Below are positions 26,054-35,648 of a DNA stretch of 64,000 bases, in pieces. A model generated the notes under the pieces. That model was not told the DNA's origin. It did no database searches and was given only the letters and a program-made list of their open reading frames with translations. Each line of letters opens with the position of its first letter. Positions within the stretch are counted from its first letter, which is position 1. The position numbers and the translations under genes were made by a program. The DNA comes from an uncultured Christensenellaceae bacterium (GTDB lineage Bacteria > Bacillota > Clostridia > Christensenellales > Pumilibacteraceae), in contig CAJULQ010000002.1 in assembly GCA_910587595.1 (NCBI GenBank), positions 235,520-299,519 of the forward strand, written 5' to 3'.

Positions 26054-29000
26054 TTGAAGTTTAAGAAATTGGAAGTAGCCGGCTTTAAGTCCTTCGGGGA
26101 CAGGCTGGAAGTAAAATTCGGCGCGGGCGTCACGGCCATCGTCGGTCCGAACGGTTGCGGAAAAAGCAACGTGGCAGACTCCATTCGCTGGGTGCTCGGC
26201 GAGCAGTCGGCCAAGCTTTTGCGCGGCAATTCCATGCAAGACGTTATATTCAACGGCACGGAAAACCGCAAATCGCTTTCGTACTGCGAGGTCAATTTAT
26301 TTTTCGACAATACCAACAAGCAACTGTTTCCGTCGCTCGATTACGACGAAGTGGTGATCTCCCGCAAGCTGTATCGTAGCGGCGAAAGCGAGTATTGCTT
26401 GAACCGCACGCAGTGCCGTTTGAAAGACATAACCGATCTGTTGCGCGACAGCGGCATGGGTCGTGAGGGCTATTCCATAATCGGACAAGGGCGCATCGAA
26501 GAACTGTTGCGCTCTAAGCCCGAAGACCGCCGCGCTATTTTCGAAGAGGCCGCGGGTATTTCCAAGTTCAAAGCGCGCAAATCGGACGCCGAGCGTAAAT
26601 TGGGGCGTACGCGCGAAAATTTGGTGCGTATCGAAGATATTTTGCATGAAAAAGCAAGCTTGCTCGAACCGCTCACCAAACAGTCGGAGGCGGCGCGCAA
26701 GTGGTTGGAACTGCGCGACAAGCTGAAAACGCACGAAATAAACATATACATACACCAATACGACTCTGCAAGCCAAGCCAAAGAGGTCATCCAGTCGCGG
26801 CTTACGGGCGTTACCGAAGAGATCGAAATGCGCCAAAAAGATTGCGATGCCGCCACGGTACAGTATAACGAGGCGATGGAAAACTTGGGCGACGCGGACA
26901 AATCGATCAATACGTTGCGCGACGAATTGTTGGAACGCACGGTGGGTTTGGAAAAGGCCGCCGGCGAGATCAAAGTGTTGCAAGAACGGTTGGGGTATTT
27001 GCATACGCAAAACGAACGGCTCAAAGAAGAGTACGGGCAGTTGAGCGAAGATAAAGAACGGGTGCAATCGTTTATCGCTTTGGGCGATACGGAAACGGCG
27101 CAAATAGCCGCCGATCTGCAAACGGCGCGTATCGAGGCGGACAAGTACGACCAAGAATATTTGGCCGTGGTAGACACTTTGGCGCAAGGCGAAGGCGAAG
27201 TGGAATCCAACCACCGCGCCGTTATGGACGCGATGGACAAGTTGGCCGATATCCGCGCCAATATGTCGCGTATGGTAGCCGAGCGCGAAGGACTTTCGGC
27301 GCAAACGGTGGATCTGGACGCGCGTCTTGCCGCCGCCAAAGAAAAGTTGGAAACGGGGCTGGGGCACAGCAACCGTTTGCAAGCCGAAACAAATCAATTG
27401 GTGGCCGAGAAAAACAAGCTTTCGGCGCAATTGGACGAGTTGTATGCCCAAAACAACGATTGCGTGGCGGCCATCGGCAAAGCCGCGGAAAAGATCGACG
27501 GCATTCAAGCCAAATATTATATGGCAAAATCCCGCCACAAGATGTTGGTGGAAATGCAGCAATCGTACGAGGGTTTTGCATATAGCGTGAAAAAGCTTTT
27601 GGCCGAGGCCAAACAGCGCAAAGACCTTGCCGACAAGATCGAAGGCGTTGTGGCGTCGCTCATCGGCGTGAAAGAAGGGTTTGAAACGGCCATAGAAACG
27701 GCGCTCGGCAACGCGGTGCAAAACATTGTGACGCGCACCGAAGAAGACGCCAAATATCTTATCGAATTTTTGAAAACTTCGCGTAGCGGCAGAGCTACTT
27801 TTTTGCCTATATCGTCCGTAAAAGCGCGTTCTCTGGATGCGGAATACCACGACTTATTGCGCGAAAAGGGTGTGTGCGGCGTGGCTGTGGATCTTATTTC
27901 GTTTGATGCCAAGTATCGCAATATTTTCGCGGGGCTACTTGGCAACACCGTGGTGGTGGACACCATGGACACGGCGATCGCGGTGGCTCGCAAGGCGCGC
28001 TACGGCTTTAAGATCGTAACGTGCGACGGCGAGGTGCTCAGTCCGCACGGTTCGATCACGGGCGGCAGTAAGAAGTCGGAACTGACCAACGTATTCGGGC
28101 ACGAAAAAGAAATCGAGGCGCTCAAAGAGCAGTTGGCGGATATGGACAAGTCTTTGGGCGAGTGGAACGCGTTGCGCGACCAAAAAGCCGCCGTCCAGCG
28201 CGAAACGAGCGAAAAGATCCGTTTGCAAAGCGACGCATTGCACAAGTTGGAAGTTGATATTGCCACGCGCACCGAGGCGCTCAACAAATTTGCGGCGGCG
28301 GATGCCGAATTGGCGGCGGATGTGCGCGCATTGGAAGAAACGCGTTTGCAAGCCCAAACGCGCATAAGCAGTATCACAAGCGAATTGGACAGCGTGGAAG
28401 AATTGGAAAAGATCGTGCGCGGCCGCAAAGAGGACGCCACGGGCAGCAGCGAAGAACAGCGCCAACAGTTCGAAGTATTGCGCAAACAGCGCGACGAATT
28501 GCACGGTATCATGACGGCGGCGCGCGTAAAAGTGTCTACGTTGGAGGCGCGGCTGTCGGCGTCCGACGGCGAGTTGTTACGGTTAAAGACCAATTTGGAA
28601 ACATTGAACGCCAAATTGGAATACGACACGCAACAGATTGCCGAAAACGACGCGCTTATAGCCAAGTTAGACGCGGAGATCGGCGCGGCCATGAGCGCGG
28701 GCGGCGAGCAAGACAGCAACCGCGTAAAAGAGATACGCCACAAACTTGCGAACTTAGACGACTACAAACAAGAGTTAAACGCCACGCTGGCTAAATTGGA
28801 CGGACGGCGCATGGAACTTATCAACGAGTTGCAGTCGTTGCACGAAAAGAAGAACCGCGAAGAAATGCAGCTGCTCAAAGTGGATACCGATATAGAGCAG
28901 ATGCAAGAAAAAGTAAAAACCGAATACGAACTCGAATATGACGATTGTTTGCCTTTTAAGGAAGAGGGGTATGATATCAACAAGGGCATTACCGAGGCAA

Positions 29001-29647
29001 ACCGCTTAAGCCGACAAATGCATGCATTGGGCAACGTAAACCTTGCCTCCATCGAGCAGTGCCAAGAAATGTATGCGTCCTATCACGAAATGGACGTGCA
29101 GCGGGAGGACTTGGTAAAAGCCGAGGCCGACCTTATCAAGATCATCAACGAACTGAGCGCGGAAATGCTCGGCAAGTTTACCGAACGTTTCGAGCAGATC
29201 CGTGTGAATTTCGTCAAGATATTCAAAGAGTTGTTTGACGGCGGAAATGCCGACCTCATTTTGCTGGACAGCGAAAATCCGTTGGATGCGGGCATCGAGA
29301 TCGTGGCGCAACCGCCCGAAAAGAAATTGCAAAGTATTTCGCTGTTGTCGGGCGGCGAACGCGCGCTTACCGCTATTGCCATACTGTTTGCCATTTTGCG
29401 CTTAAAGCCTATGCCGTTTTGCGTGTTGGACGAAATAGAGGCGGCGCTCGACGACGCCAACGCGGGGCGGTTTGCCAAATATTTGCGTCGGTTCAGCGAA
29501 GAAACGCAATTTATCGTGATAACGCACCGCAAACCCACCATGGAGTTGGCCGACAGTTTGTACGGTGTGACCATGGAAGAAAAGGGCGTCAGCAAGATCG
29601 TTTCCGTAAAACTGAGCGAGGCCATGGCGTTCGACGCGCAAGGTTAG
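26054..29647 (+). CDS. smc: Chromosome segregation protein SMC
   Basis: A 1197-residue condensin subunit with the N-terminal Walker A GPNGCGKS at residues 31-38, two long coiled-coil arms, a hinge domain around 500-680, the C-terminal ABC signature LLSGGERALTA and Walker B with CVLDEIEAALDD. It binds ScpA/ScpB and organises the chromosome. The start is TTG, supported by GAGGAACG upstream and by the family N-terminus. It is followed closely by ftsY, the usual smc-ftsY pairing. Confidence 0.97.
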   Translation: MKFKKLEVAGFKSFGDRLEVKFGAGVTAIVGPNGCGKSNVADSIRWVLGEQSAKLLRGNSMQDVIFNGTENRKSLSYCEVNLFFDNTNKQLFPSLDYDEVVISRKLYRSGESEYCLNRTQCRLKDITDLLRDSGMGREGYSIIGQGRIEELLRSKPEDRRAIFEEAAGISKFKARKSDAERKLGRTRENLVRIEDILHEKASLLEPLTKQSEAARKWLELRDKLKTHEINIYIHQYDSASQAKEVIQSRLTGVTEEIEMRQKDCDAATVQYNEAMENLGDADKSINTLRDELLERTVGLEKAAGEIKVLQERLGYLHTQNERLKEEYGQLSEDKERVQSFIALGDTETAQIAADLQTARIEADKYDQEYLAVVDTLAQGEGEVESNHRAVMDAMDKLADIRANMSRMVAEREGLSAQTVDLDARLAAAKEKLETGLGHSNRLQAETNQLVAEKNKLSAQLDELYAQNNDCVAAIGKAAEKIDGIQAKYYMAKSRHKMLVEMQQSYEGFAYSVKKLLAEAKQRKDLADKIEGVVASLIGVKEGFETAIETALGNAVQNIVTRTEEDAKYLIEFLKTSRSGRATFLPISSVKARSLDAEYHDLLREKGVCGVAVDLISFDAKYRNIFAGLLGNTVVVDTMDTAIAVARKARYGFKIVTCDGEVLSPHGSITGGSKKSELTNVFGHEKEIEALKEQLADMDKSLGEWNALRDQKAAVQRETSEKIRLQSDALHKLEVDIATRTEALNKFAAADAELAADVRALEETRLQAQTRISSITSELDSVEELEKIVRGRKEDATGSSEEQRQQFEVLRKQRDELHGIMTAARVKVSTLEARLSASDGELLRLKTNLETLNAKLEYDTQQIAENDALIAKLDAEIGAAMSAGGEQDSNRVKEIRHKLANLDDYKQELNATLAKLDGRRMELINELQSLHEKKNREEMQLLKVDTDIEQMQEKVKTEYELEYDDCLPFKEEGYDINKGITEANRLSRQMHALGNVNLASIEQCQEMYASYHEMDVQREDLVKAEADLIKIINELSAEMLGKFTERFEQIRVNFVKIFKELFDGGNADLILLDSENPLDAGIEIVAQPPEKKLQSISLLSGGERALTAIAILFAILRLKPMPFCVLDEIEAALDDANAGRFAKYLRRFSEETQFIVITHRKPTMELADSLYGVTMEEKGVSKIVSVKLSEAMAFDAQG

Positions 29648-29658
29648 GAGAATTAACG

Positions 29659-30558
29659 ATGGGATTTTTCGCAAAACTCAAAGAGAAGTTAAAAAAGACC
29701 AAAGAGGCGATCGCGTATAAACTCAACAAGTTGTTTACGGGCGGCGTTTTGACCGACGACTTTTACGATGAGCTCGAAATGGCGCTCATCTCTTCGGATA
29801 TCGGCGCCGAAACGGTGGAAAGCCTTATGGAGGATCTACGCGCCGTGATCGACGAAAAGCATATTCGCGATACGGCCGACGTAAAAGACGAGTTGAAAGA
29901 TCTCATGGTGGATATGTTAGACGCCAACCCCGTGCCCGAATACGAGTATCCGTTGGTTTTGTTGGTAGCGGGTGTGAACGGCGTGGGCAAAACCACGGCG
30001 ATAGGTAAGCTTGCCAAAAAGTTCAAAAAGCAAGGCAAGAGCGTGACTATTGTGGCGGCCGATACGTTCCGCGCCGCCGCCGCCGACCAGCTCACCGTGT
30101 GGGCGGATCGCGCGGGCGTTCGCATTGTAAAGCATGCCGAAGGCGCCGATCCGGGCGCGGTGGTATACGACGCGTTGGCCAGCGCCAAAAGCAAGCATAC
30201 CGACGTATTGCTCATAGACACCGCGGGGCGTTTGCATAATAAGAAAAATTTGATGGACGAGTTGAAAAAAGTCAATCGCATCATTGAACGCGAATACCCC
30301 GATTGCATGTATTTGAACTATATTGTATTAGACGCAACCACGGGGCAAAACGCCGTAACGCAAGTGGATATATTCAACGAGGCAATCGATATCGACGGCA
30401 TCATATTGACCAAGTTGGACGGAACGGCCAAGGGCGGCGTGGTGCTTGCCATTGCCGATCAGTTGCAAGTGCCCGTTGTGTATGTGGGCGTGGGCGAAGG
30501 CATAGACGATCTGGAAGATTTCGATTCCCGCGAATTTATCGACGCCATTATAGAATAA
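29659..30558 (+). CDS. ftsY: Signal recognition particle receptor FtsY
   Basis: The 299-residue protein comprises the NG domain of FtsY: helical N domain, P-loop GVNGVGKTT near residue 103, DTAGR and TKLD motifs. There is no long acidic A domain, as in other Firmicutes. It pairs with Ffh to bring ribosomes to SecYEG. The ATG at 29659 follows AGGAG, 11 bp after the smc stop. A much longer frame from 29419 is a shadow. Confidence 0.95.
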   Translation: MGFFAKLKEKLKKTKEAIAYKLNKLFTGGVLTDDFYDELEMALISSDIGAETVESLMEDLRAVIDEKHIRDTADVKDELKDLMVDMLDANPVPEYEYPLVLLVAGVNGVGKTTAIGKLAKKFKKQGKSVTIVAADTFRAAAADQLTVWADRAGVRIVKHAEGADPGAVVYDALASAKSKHTDVLLIDTAGRLHNKKNLMDELKKVNRIIEREYPDCMYLNYIVLDATTGQNAVTQVDIFNEAIDIDGIILTKLDGTAKGGVVLAIADQLQVPVVYVGVGEGIDDLEDFDSREFIDAIIE

Positions 30559-30572
30559 TGCAAGCAAAACGC

Positions 30573-30637
30573 TTGACTTCTGTTGCTTAAAAGGCGTATA
30601 CTATGGGTGTAAAGTAAATTTACTTTACACCCGTTTT
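30573..30637 (+). promoter_or_regulatory. Promoter plus perfect 28-bp palindrome before ylxM-ffh
   Basis: TTGACT (30573-30578), an 18-bp spacer and TATACT (30597-30602) are followed at once by a perfect 28-bp palindrome, 30605-30632, with half-site GGGTGTAAAGTAAA, and then GTTTTT. The palindrome covers the predicted transcription start, so it could be an operator, the ftsY terminator, or both. Confidence 0.7.
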
Positions 30638-30655
30638 TCGGTCGGAGGCGTTTTG

Positions 30656-30991
30656 GTGAAAGATTTATCGGTTTTGGCGCTTTTAGATATATACGGCGAG
30701 GCGCTCACGGTAAAACAGCGGGAAATGCTTTCCGATTACTACGAGCGTGATTTTTCGCTGTCGGAGATCGCCGACAATGCGGGCGTGAGCCGTCAAGCGG
30801 TGCACGCGGCCGTCAAACAAGCGGAAGAAAGCTTGGCGGAGTATGAAAACAAGTTGGGCGTTTGCGCGTTTGTTTCGGAGTTATATAAGCGTTTGAACGA
30901 TCTTCGCACGGCAGAAACGGCGGAGAGCGTACGGCAAAAGATAACCGAAACGGAAGAGTTTATAAGGAGCAAATATGGGACTGTTCGGTAG
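30656..30991 (+). CDS. ylxM: YlxM-family DNA-binding protein
   Basis: The 111-residue protein has a sigma-4-like helix-turn-helix around residues 20-60, with SLSEIADNAGVSRQAV. YlxM/p13 proteins are encoded just before ffh in many Firmicutes and are linked to the SRP system, but the mechanism is unsettled. The GTG at 30656 is chosen because GGAGG is 7 nt upstream; a TTG at 30653 would be too close. The gene overlaps ffh by 17 bp. Confidence 0.9.
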   Translation: MKDLSVLALLDIYGEALTVKQREMLSDYYERDFSLSEIADNAGVSRQAVHAAVKQAEESLAEYENKLGVCAFVSELYKRLNDLRTAETAESVRQKITETEEFIRSKYGTVR

Positions 30992-32306
30992 TCTTAGCGA
31001 AAAACTGAATCACATATTCAGCAAGATCAAAGCGCGCGGTAAGCTCAGCGAGTTGGAGATCAAGCAAGCCATGCGCGAGATCCGCGTGGCGCTACTCGAG
31101 GCGGACGTCAATTTCGGCGTTGTAAAAGATTTTATCGCGCGCGTAAGCGAAAAAGCGGTGGGTGAAGAGATTCTCAACAGTTTAACGCCGGGGCAACAAG
31201 TGGTAAAGATCGTGAACGACGAGCTTGTTGCTTTGATGGGTGCTACCAACGCAAAACTTGCCGTTTCTCCCAAACTGCCCACGGTGATCATGATGGTGGG
31301 GTTGCAAGGCGCCGGCAAAACGACCATGTGCGGCAAACTCTCGCAACTGCTACGCAAGCAAGGCAAAAAGCCCATGTTGGCGGCGTGCGACGTATACCGT
31401 CCCGCGGCCATCAACCAGTTGAAAGTGGTGGGCAAAAGCGTGAACACCGACGTGTTCGAGCGGGGCGACAAAGACCCCGTGAAAACGGCTAAATTGGCGG
31501 TGGAAGAAACGCTCAGCCGCGGTTGCGACACACTGATCATAGATACGGCGGGGCGCTTACAGATCAACGAAGAACTGATGCGCGAGTTGGAGGAGATCAA
31601 AAAGGCGGTTTCGCCCACCGAGATCTTGCTGACGGTAGACGCCATGACGGGACAAGAGGCCGCGAACGTGGCCGCCACTTTTAACGAAAGACTGGATATC
31701 AGCGGCGTGATCCTTACCAAATTGGACGGCGACACCCGCGGCGGCGCGGCGCTTTCCATAAAAGCGGTGACGGGCAAACCGATCAAATTTTGCGGCACGG
31801 GCGAAAAAACGGGCGACATTGAGCCCTTTTATCCCGACCGTATGGCGTCGCGTATCTTGGGCATGGGCGACGTACTCACGCTCATCGAAAAGGCGCAGTC
31901 GGCCGTAACCGAAGAAGAAATGCAAAAGCTGGAAAAGAAACTGCGCGAATCGGCGTTTACGTTAGACGACTTTTTGACGCAATTCGAACAGCTCGGCAAA
32001 ATGGGTAATCTTTCGGACGTGATGTCTATGATCCCCGGTTTGCCCAACAACATGCGCATTTCCGAAAAAGACGTAGACGAGGCGCGTATCGAACGGTTCA
32101 AAGCCATTATCAAATCGATGACCATGTACGAGCGCGAACATCCCGATATCATCAAGGCGTCGCGGCGCAAGCGTATCGCCGCCGGCAGCGGCACGTCTAT
32201 TCAAGACGTGAACCAACTGTTAAAGCAGTTCGAGCAAACCAAAGAAATGATGAAAATGATGAAAAACGGCAAAATGGGCAAAGCGGGACGACGCTTTCCG
32301 TTTTAA
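30975..32306 (+). CDS. ffh: Signal recognition particle protein Ffh
   Basis: The 443-residue SRP54 homologue has the P-loop GLQGAGKTT near residue 107, DTAGRL and GDTRGGAALS motifs, and a methionine-rich M domain ending KMMKNGKMGKAG. It binds 4.5S/scRNA and signal sequences and docks with FtsY, encoded 0.4 kb upstream. I saw no SRP RNA gene in the window. Confidence 0.97.
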   Translation: MGLFGSLSEKLNHIFSKIKARGKLSELEIKQAMREIRVALLEADVNFGVVKDFIARVSEKAVGEEILNSLTPGQQVVKIVNDELVALMGATNAKLAVSPKLPTVIMMVGLQGAGKTTMCGKLSQLLRKQGKKPMLAACDVYRPAAINQLKVVGKSVNTDVFERGDKDPVKTAKLAVEETLSRGCDTLIIDTAGRLQINEELMRELEEIKKAVSPTEILLTVDAMTGQEAANVAATFNERLDISGVILTKLDGDTRGGAALSIKAVTGKPIKFCGTGEKTGDIEPFYPDRMASRILGMGDVLTLIEKAQSAVTEEEMQKLEKKLRESAFTLDDFLTQFEQLGKMGNLSDVMSMIPGLPNNMRISEKDVDEARIERFKAIIKSMTMYEREHPDIIKASRRKRIAAGSGTSIQDVNQLLKQFEQTKEMMKMMKNGKMGKAGRRFPF

Positions 32307-32377
32307 TAGAGTAACCAAACAGTAAAATCCGCGACGGCCGCAAACGGTCGGTGCGTTAAAAAAGGAGTAAAAAACAA

Positions 32378-32674
32378 ATGGTAAAAATCAGACTGACCCG
32401 TATGGGCGACAAGAAAAGCCCGTTCTACCGCATCATCGTGGCCGATTCCCGCGCGCCGCGCGACGGCAAGTTCATCGATATTGTGGGAACGTATAACCCG
32501 CTCACCGAACCGGCCGAAGTGAAGATCAACGAAGACAAAGCAAAGCATTGGTTGAGCGTAGGCGCCGCGCCCAGTGACACCGTGAAAGCGCTTTTCGTGA
32601 ATGCCGGCATTATCCAGAACGCCAAAAAAGCGCCCGCGAAAACCAAGGCCGTCAAGAAAAAGAAGTCCGAATGA
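32378..32674 (+). CDS. rpsP: 30S ribosomal protein S16
   Basis: The 98-residue protein starts MVKIRLTRMGDKKSPFYRII, the conserved S16 N-terminus, and has a lysine-rich tail. AAAGGAG precedes the ATG. It follows ffh in the standard Firmicute order. Confidence 0.97.
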   Translation: MVKIRLTRMGDKKSPFYRIIVADSRAPRDGKFIDIVGTYNPLTEPAEVKINEDKAKHWLSVGAAPSDTVKALFVNAGIIQNAKKAPAKTKAVKKKKSE

Positions 32675-32694
32675 TCGGATAACGGGAGGACTGT

Positions 32695-32922
32695 ATGGAA
32701 CAACTTGTTCGGTATCTCGTTTCGCAATTGGTTGCGAATAAAGAGGCCGTGCGCGTTACCGAGTCGGAAGACGGCGTGATCTCCGTGAGCGTGGATAAAG
32801 CCGATATGGGCAAGGTGATAGGGCGGCAAGGAAAGATCGCAAAAGCGATCCGCACCATTGTGAAGGCAGCCGGTGCGGGTGGCGAAAAGGCGTATTCCGT
32901 AGACATTTTGGAAGCAGAATAG
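32695..32922 (+). CDS. khpA: KH-domain RNA-binding protein KhpA
   Basis: The 75-residue protein is a single KH domain with the GKVIGRQGKIAKAIR loop at residues 39-53. KhpA (YlqC) pairs with KhpB/Jag and is linked to cell elongation and post-transcriptional control. Its place between rpsP and rimM is conserved. A short GGAGAGA inverted repeat follows the stop near 32931-32955, but with no clear T run beside it. Confidence 0.93.
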   Translation: MEQLVRYLVSQLVANKEAVRVTESEDGVISVSVDKADMGKVIGRQGKIAKAIRTIVKAAGAGGEKAYSVDILEAE

Positions 32923-32983
32923 GCAAAAACGGAGAGAGTGGCATTCATTCTCTCCGCTTGCTATATTGCAGAGGTTTTTTATT

Positions 32984-33496
32984 GTGGATCAAATAACCGT
33001 TGGCGAGATCGTGAAAGCGCAAGGCATTGCGGGCGAGGTAAAAGTAAAACCGCTTACCGACAGCGCCGAACGTTTCAAAAAGTTGCGCGTGCTGTATATA
33101 GACGACAAGCCTTTCAAGATTTTGGGGCTGCGCGTGGAGCGTGAGCATGTGTTCGTTAAGTTGCAAGGCGTAGACAATCGAAACGCCGCCGAGAGTTTGC
33201 GCGGCAAGTTTTTGTGTATCGACCGCGTGCATGCCGTCGATTTGGACGAGGGCGAATATTTCATCGCCGATCTTTTGGGGTGCCGCTTGTTGTGCGACAC
33301 GGGCGAGATTTTGGGCGAGATCATCGATATCGCGCAAAACACGGGCACGGCCGACGTGATCACCGCGCGCGGCGGCAACGGCAAAGAGTTGCGGTTTCCC
33401 TTTTTGAACCGATTGGTGGCGGGCGTGGACGTGACCAAAAAAACGTTTACGGTATATAAGCATTTGTTAGACGAGGTGTGCGTGTATGACGATTAA
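32984..33496 (+). CDS. rimM: 16S rRNA processing protein RimM
   Basis: The 170-residue protein has the N-terminal ITVGEIVKAQGIAGEVKVKP segment and the C-terminal PRC-barrel domain. RimM assists maturation of the 30S head with S19. The GTG at 32984 is chosen, with AGAGG 9 nt upstream; a TTG at 32966 lies before that site. It overlaps trmD by 11 bp. Confidence 0.94.
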   Translation: MDQITVGEIVKAQGIAGEVKVKPLTDSAERFKKLRVLYIDDKPFKILGLRVEREHVFVKLQGVDNRNAAESLRGKFLCIDRVHAVDLDEGEYFIADLLGCRLLCDTGEILGEIIDIAQNTGTADVITARGGNGKELRFPFLNRLVAGVDVTKKTFTVYKHLLDEVCVYDD

Positions 33497-34163
33497 CGTG
33501 CTCACGCTCTTTCCCGAAATGTTTTCGGCTTTGCGCACCAGCGTGATCGGCCGCGCCATAGATAACGGCGTGGTAACGCTACGCACGGTGAATATCCGCG
33601 ACTACAGCGCCGACAAACACGCCAAATGCGACGATTACCCTTACGGCGGCGGTGCGGGCATGGTTATGACGCCGCAACCCATTTTCGATGCGGTGCGGGC
33701 CGTGGATCCTACGCACGCATGCAAACGCATCTATTTGTCGCCCAAGGGCAAAACGCTTACGGCGGACAAAGCGCAACAATTGGCGCAATGCGGCGATTTG
33801 TTGTTTTTGTGCGGTCATTACGAGGGCGTGGATCAACGCGCGCTCGATCTGTGCATAGACGAAGAACTGTCGATCGGCGATTATGTGCTGACGGGCGGCG
33901 AGTTGGCGGCCATGGTAACGATCGATGCTTTGTTGCGGTTCGTGTCGGGGGTTTTGGGCAGCGAGCAATCGGCCGCAGACGAAAGCTTTTCTAAAGCGCG
34001 TTTGGAATATCCGCAATACACCCGGCCGCGTGTGTTCGAGGGTTTGGAAGTGCCCGAAATACTCATTAGCGGACACCATGAAAACGTGGACAAATGGCGG
34101 CGCGAACAGTCGGATACATTGACACGAAAATTGCGTCCCGATCTGATGGAAAAGAGAGGCTGA
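33486..34163 (+). CDS. trmD: tRNA (guanine37-N1)-methyltransferase TrmD
   Basis: The 225-residue SPOUT enzyme has the conserved N-terminal NVLTLFPEMF, the DYPYGGGAGMVM motif near residues 50-61 and the knot motif SIGDYVLTGGE. It methylates G37 in tRNAs and so limits frameshifting. The overlap with rimM implies coupled translation. Confidence 0.96.
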   Translation: MTINVLTLFPEMFSALRTSVIGRAIDNGVVTLRTVNIRDYSADKHAKCDDYPYGGGAGMVMTPQPIFDAVRAVDPTHACKRIYLSPKGKTLTADKAQQLAQCGDLLFLCGHYEGVDQRALDLCIDEELSIGDYVLTGGELAAMVTIDALLRFVSGVLGSEQSAADESFSKARLEYPQYTRPRVFEGLEVPEILISGHHENVDKWRREQSDTLTRKLRPDLMEKRG

Positions 34164-34164
34164 T

Positions 34165-35004
34165 ATGATCAATTGGTATCCGGGACATATGACCAAAGCC
34201 ATGCGCATGATCGAAGAGAATTTGCGTTTGGTAGACGTGATCGTATACGTGCTCGACGCGCGCGCGCCGTACAGTTGCATAAACCCGCATTTTGACAGCA
34301 TGATCGCGGGATTGCCCGTAATCTATGCCGTTAATAAGGCCGAATTGGGGGATAGCAGACGCGTGAAAGAGTGGCTAAACTATTTGACGGGGGAACGCAG
34401 CACGGCCGTTGCGCTCAGCGCCACTGCCTCTAAATCCACGGTGCCGATCTTGTCCGCCATTACGTCCTTGTGCGGCGAAAAGATCGAAAAATACCGCAAA
34501 AAAGGCGTGCGCACGGGCATTCGCTGCATGGTGCTCGGCGTGCCCAATACGGGCAAATCTACCATTATCAATAATCTGTGCGGCAGTAAGCGCACCGTAA
34601 CTGGCAACAAAGCGGGCGTTACGCGCGGCAAACAGTGGGTGCGCGTAAACGACCGATTGGACGTGTTGGACACCCCCGGCACATTGTATCCCAAGCTGAG
34701 CGACCAGACCGTTGCGCGGCGTTTGGCGTTTATCGGCAGTATCAAAGACGAAATATTGGACACCTACGAATTGGCGTGCGATCTGGTGACCGAGTTAAAT
34801 GCCGTAAACGGCGCGCTCATCGGCGGGCGGTACGGTATTGCTACAACGGACGGCGAGGCGTGCATCGAGCAGATCGCGCGCGCCCGCGGCTACTTGTTGC
34901 GCGGCGGCGTGGCGGACACCGAGCGAGCCGCCGCCGCCTTGATAGACGATTTTCGCAGCGGTAAACTGGGCGCCGTGACGTTAGACAGCGTGGGGGAATT
35001 ATGA
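34165..35004 (+). CDS. rbgA: Ribosome biogenesis GTPase RbgA (YlqF)
   Basis: The 279-residue protein starts INWYPGHMTKA and is a circularly permuted GTPase: the NKAE (G4) motif near residue 52 precedes the P-loop GVPNTGKST (G1) near 127 and DTPG (G3). RbgA matures the 50S subunit. It starts 1 bp after the trmD stop and overlaps rnhB by 4 bp. Confidence 0.95.
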   Translation: MINWYPGHMTKAMRMIEENLRLVDVIVYVLDARAPYSCINPHFDSMIAGLPVIYAVNKAELGDSRRVKEWLNYLTGERSTAVALSATASKSTVPILSAITSLCGEKIEKYRKKGVRTGIRCMVLGVPNTGKSTIINNLCGSKRTVTGNKAGVTRGKQWVRVNDRLDVLDTPGTLYPKLSDQTVARRLAFIGSIKDEILDTYELACDLVTELNAVNGALIGGRYGIATTDGEACIEQIARARGYLLRGGVADTERAAAALIDDFRSGKLGAVTLDSVGEL

Positions 35005-35648
35005 CGGACACACAGCGCATTTTTACATACGACAAGCAGTTTTTGCCCGCTGTTACGGCGGGCATGGACGAGGCGGGACGCGGGCCGTTGGCGGGACCCG
35101 TGGTGGCCGCTTGCGTGATCATGCCGCTTGACAAAATGATCGACGGCATATACGACAGCAAAAAAGTGAGCGAGAAGAAGCGCGAGCGCTTATATGAAGA
35201 GATCGTGCGCGCGGCTACGGCATACGGCGTGGGGATCGTGCCCAACGAAGAGATAGACCGTATCAATATTTTGAACGCCACCAAAGAGGCCATGCGGCAA
35301 GCCTATGGACAGATGGGGCGTTCGCCCGACCTTTTATTGGTGGATGCGGTCACGGGGTTGGATCTTCCGTGCGAAATCAAATCGATCGTGAAAGGCGATG
35401 CCACGAGTTACTCCATTGCGGCGGCCTCTATTGTGGCAAAAGTAACGCGGGATCGCCTCATGCGCGCATACGATGCGCAGTATCCCGTTTACGGTTTTGC
35501 CAAACATAAGGGATACGGTACGGCGGCGCACGCGGCGGCGTTGCGCGCGGCGGGCGCTTGTCCGTTGCATCGACGCACTTTTATCTCGCGCATCGTTACC
35601 CCTTCGGGCGGCGAAAAGGATACGGAAAATGTTGGGATCGAGCAATAA
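35001..35648 (+). CDS. rnhB: Ribonuclease HII
   Basis: The 215-residue protein has the RNase HII motif MDEAGRGPLAGPV near residues 16-28 and a catalytic aspartate in LLVDAV. It removes ribonucleotides and RNA primers from DNA. A second RNase H (type I) is encoded at 53.3-53.8 kb. The 3' end overlaps yraN by 20 bp. Confidence 0.95.
   Translation: MTDTQRIFTYDKQFLPAVTAGMDEAGRGPLAGPVVAACVIMPLDKMIDGIYDSKKVSEKKRERLYEEIVRAATAYGVGIVPNEEIDRINILNATKEAMRQAYGQMGRSPDLLLVDAVTGLDLPCEIKSIVKGDATSYSIAAASIVAKVTRDRLMRAYDAQYPVYGFAKHKGYGTAAHAAALRAAGACPLHRRTFISRIVTPSGGEKDTENVGIEQ

Noticed and set aside
26297..27850. 517-codon minus-strand frame opposite smc
   Set aside because: Antisense to the coiled-coil region of SMC; the long open frame follows from repeated Glu/Lys/Ala codons.
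32931..32955. Terminator after khpA
   Set aside because: The 7-bp GGAGAGA inverted repeat has no T run directly after it and the next gene follows closely, so it was not listed as a terminator.
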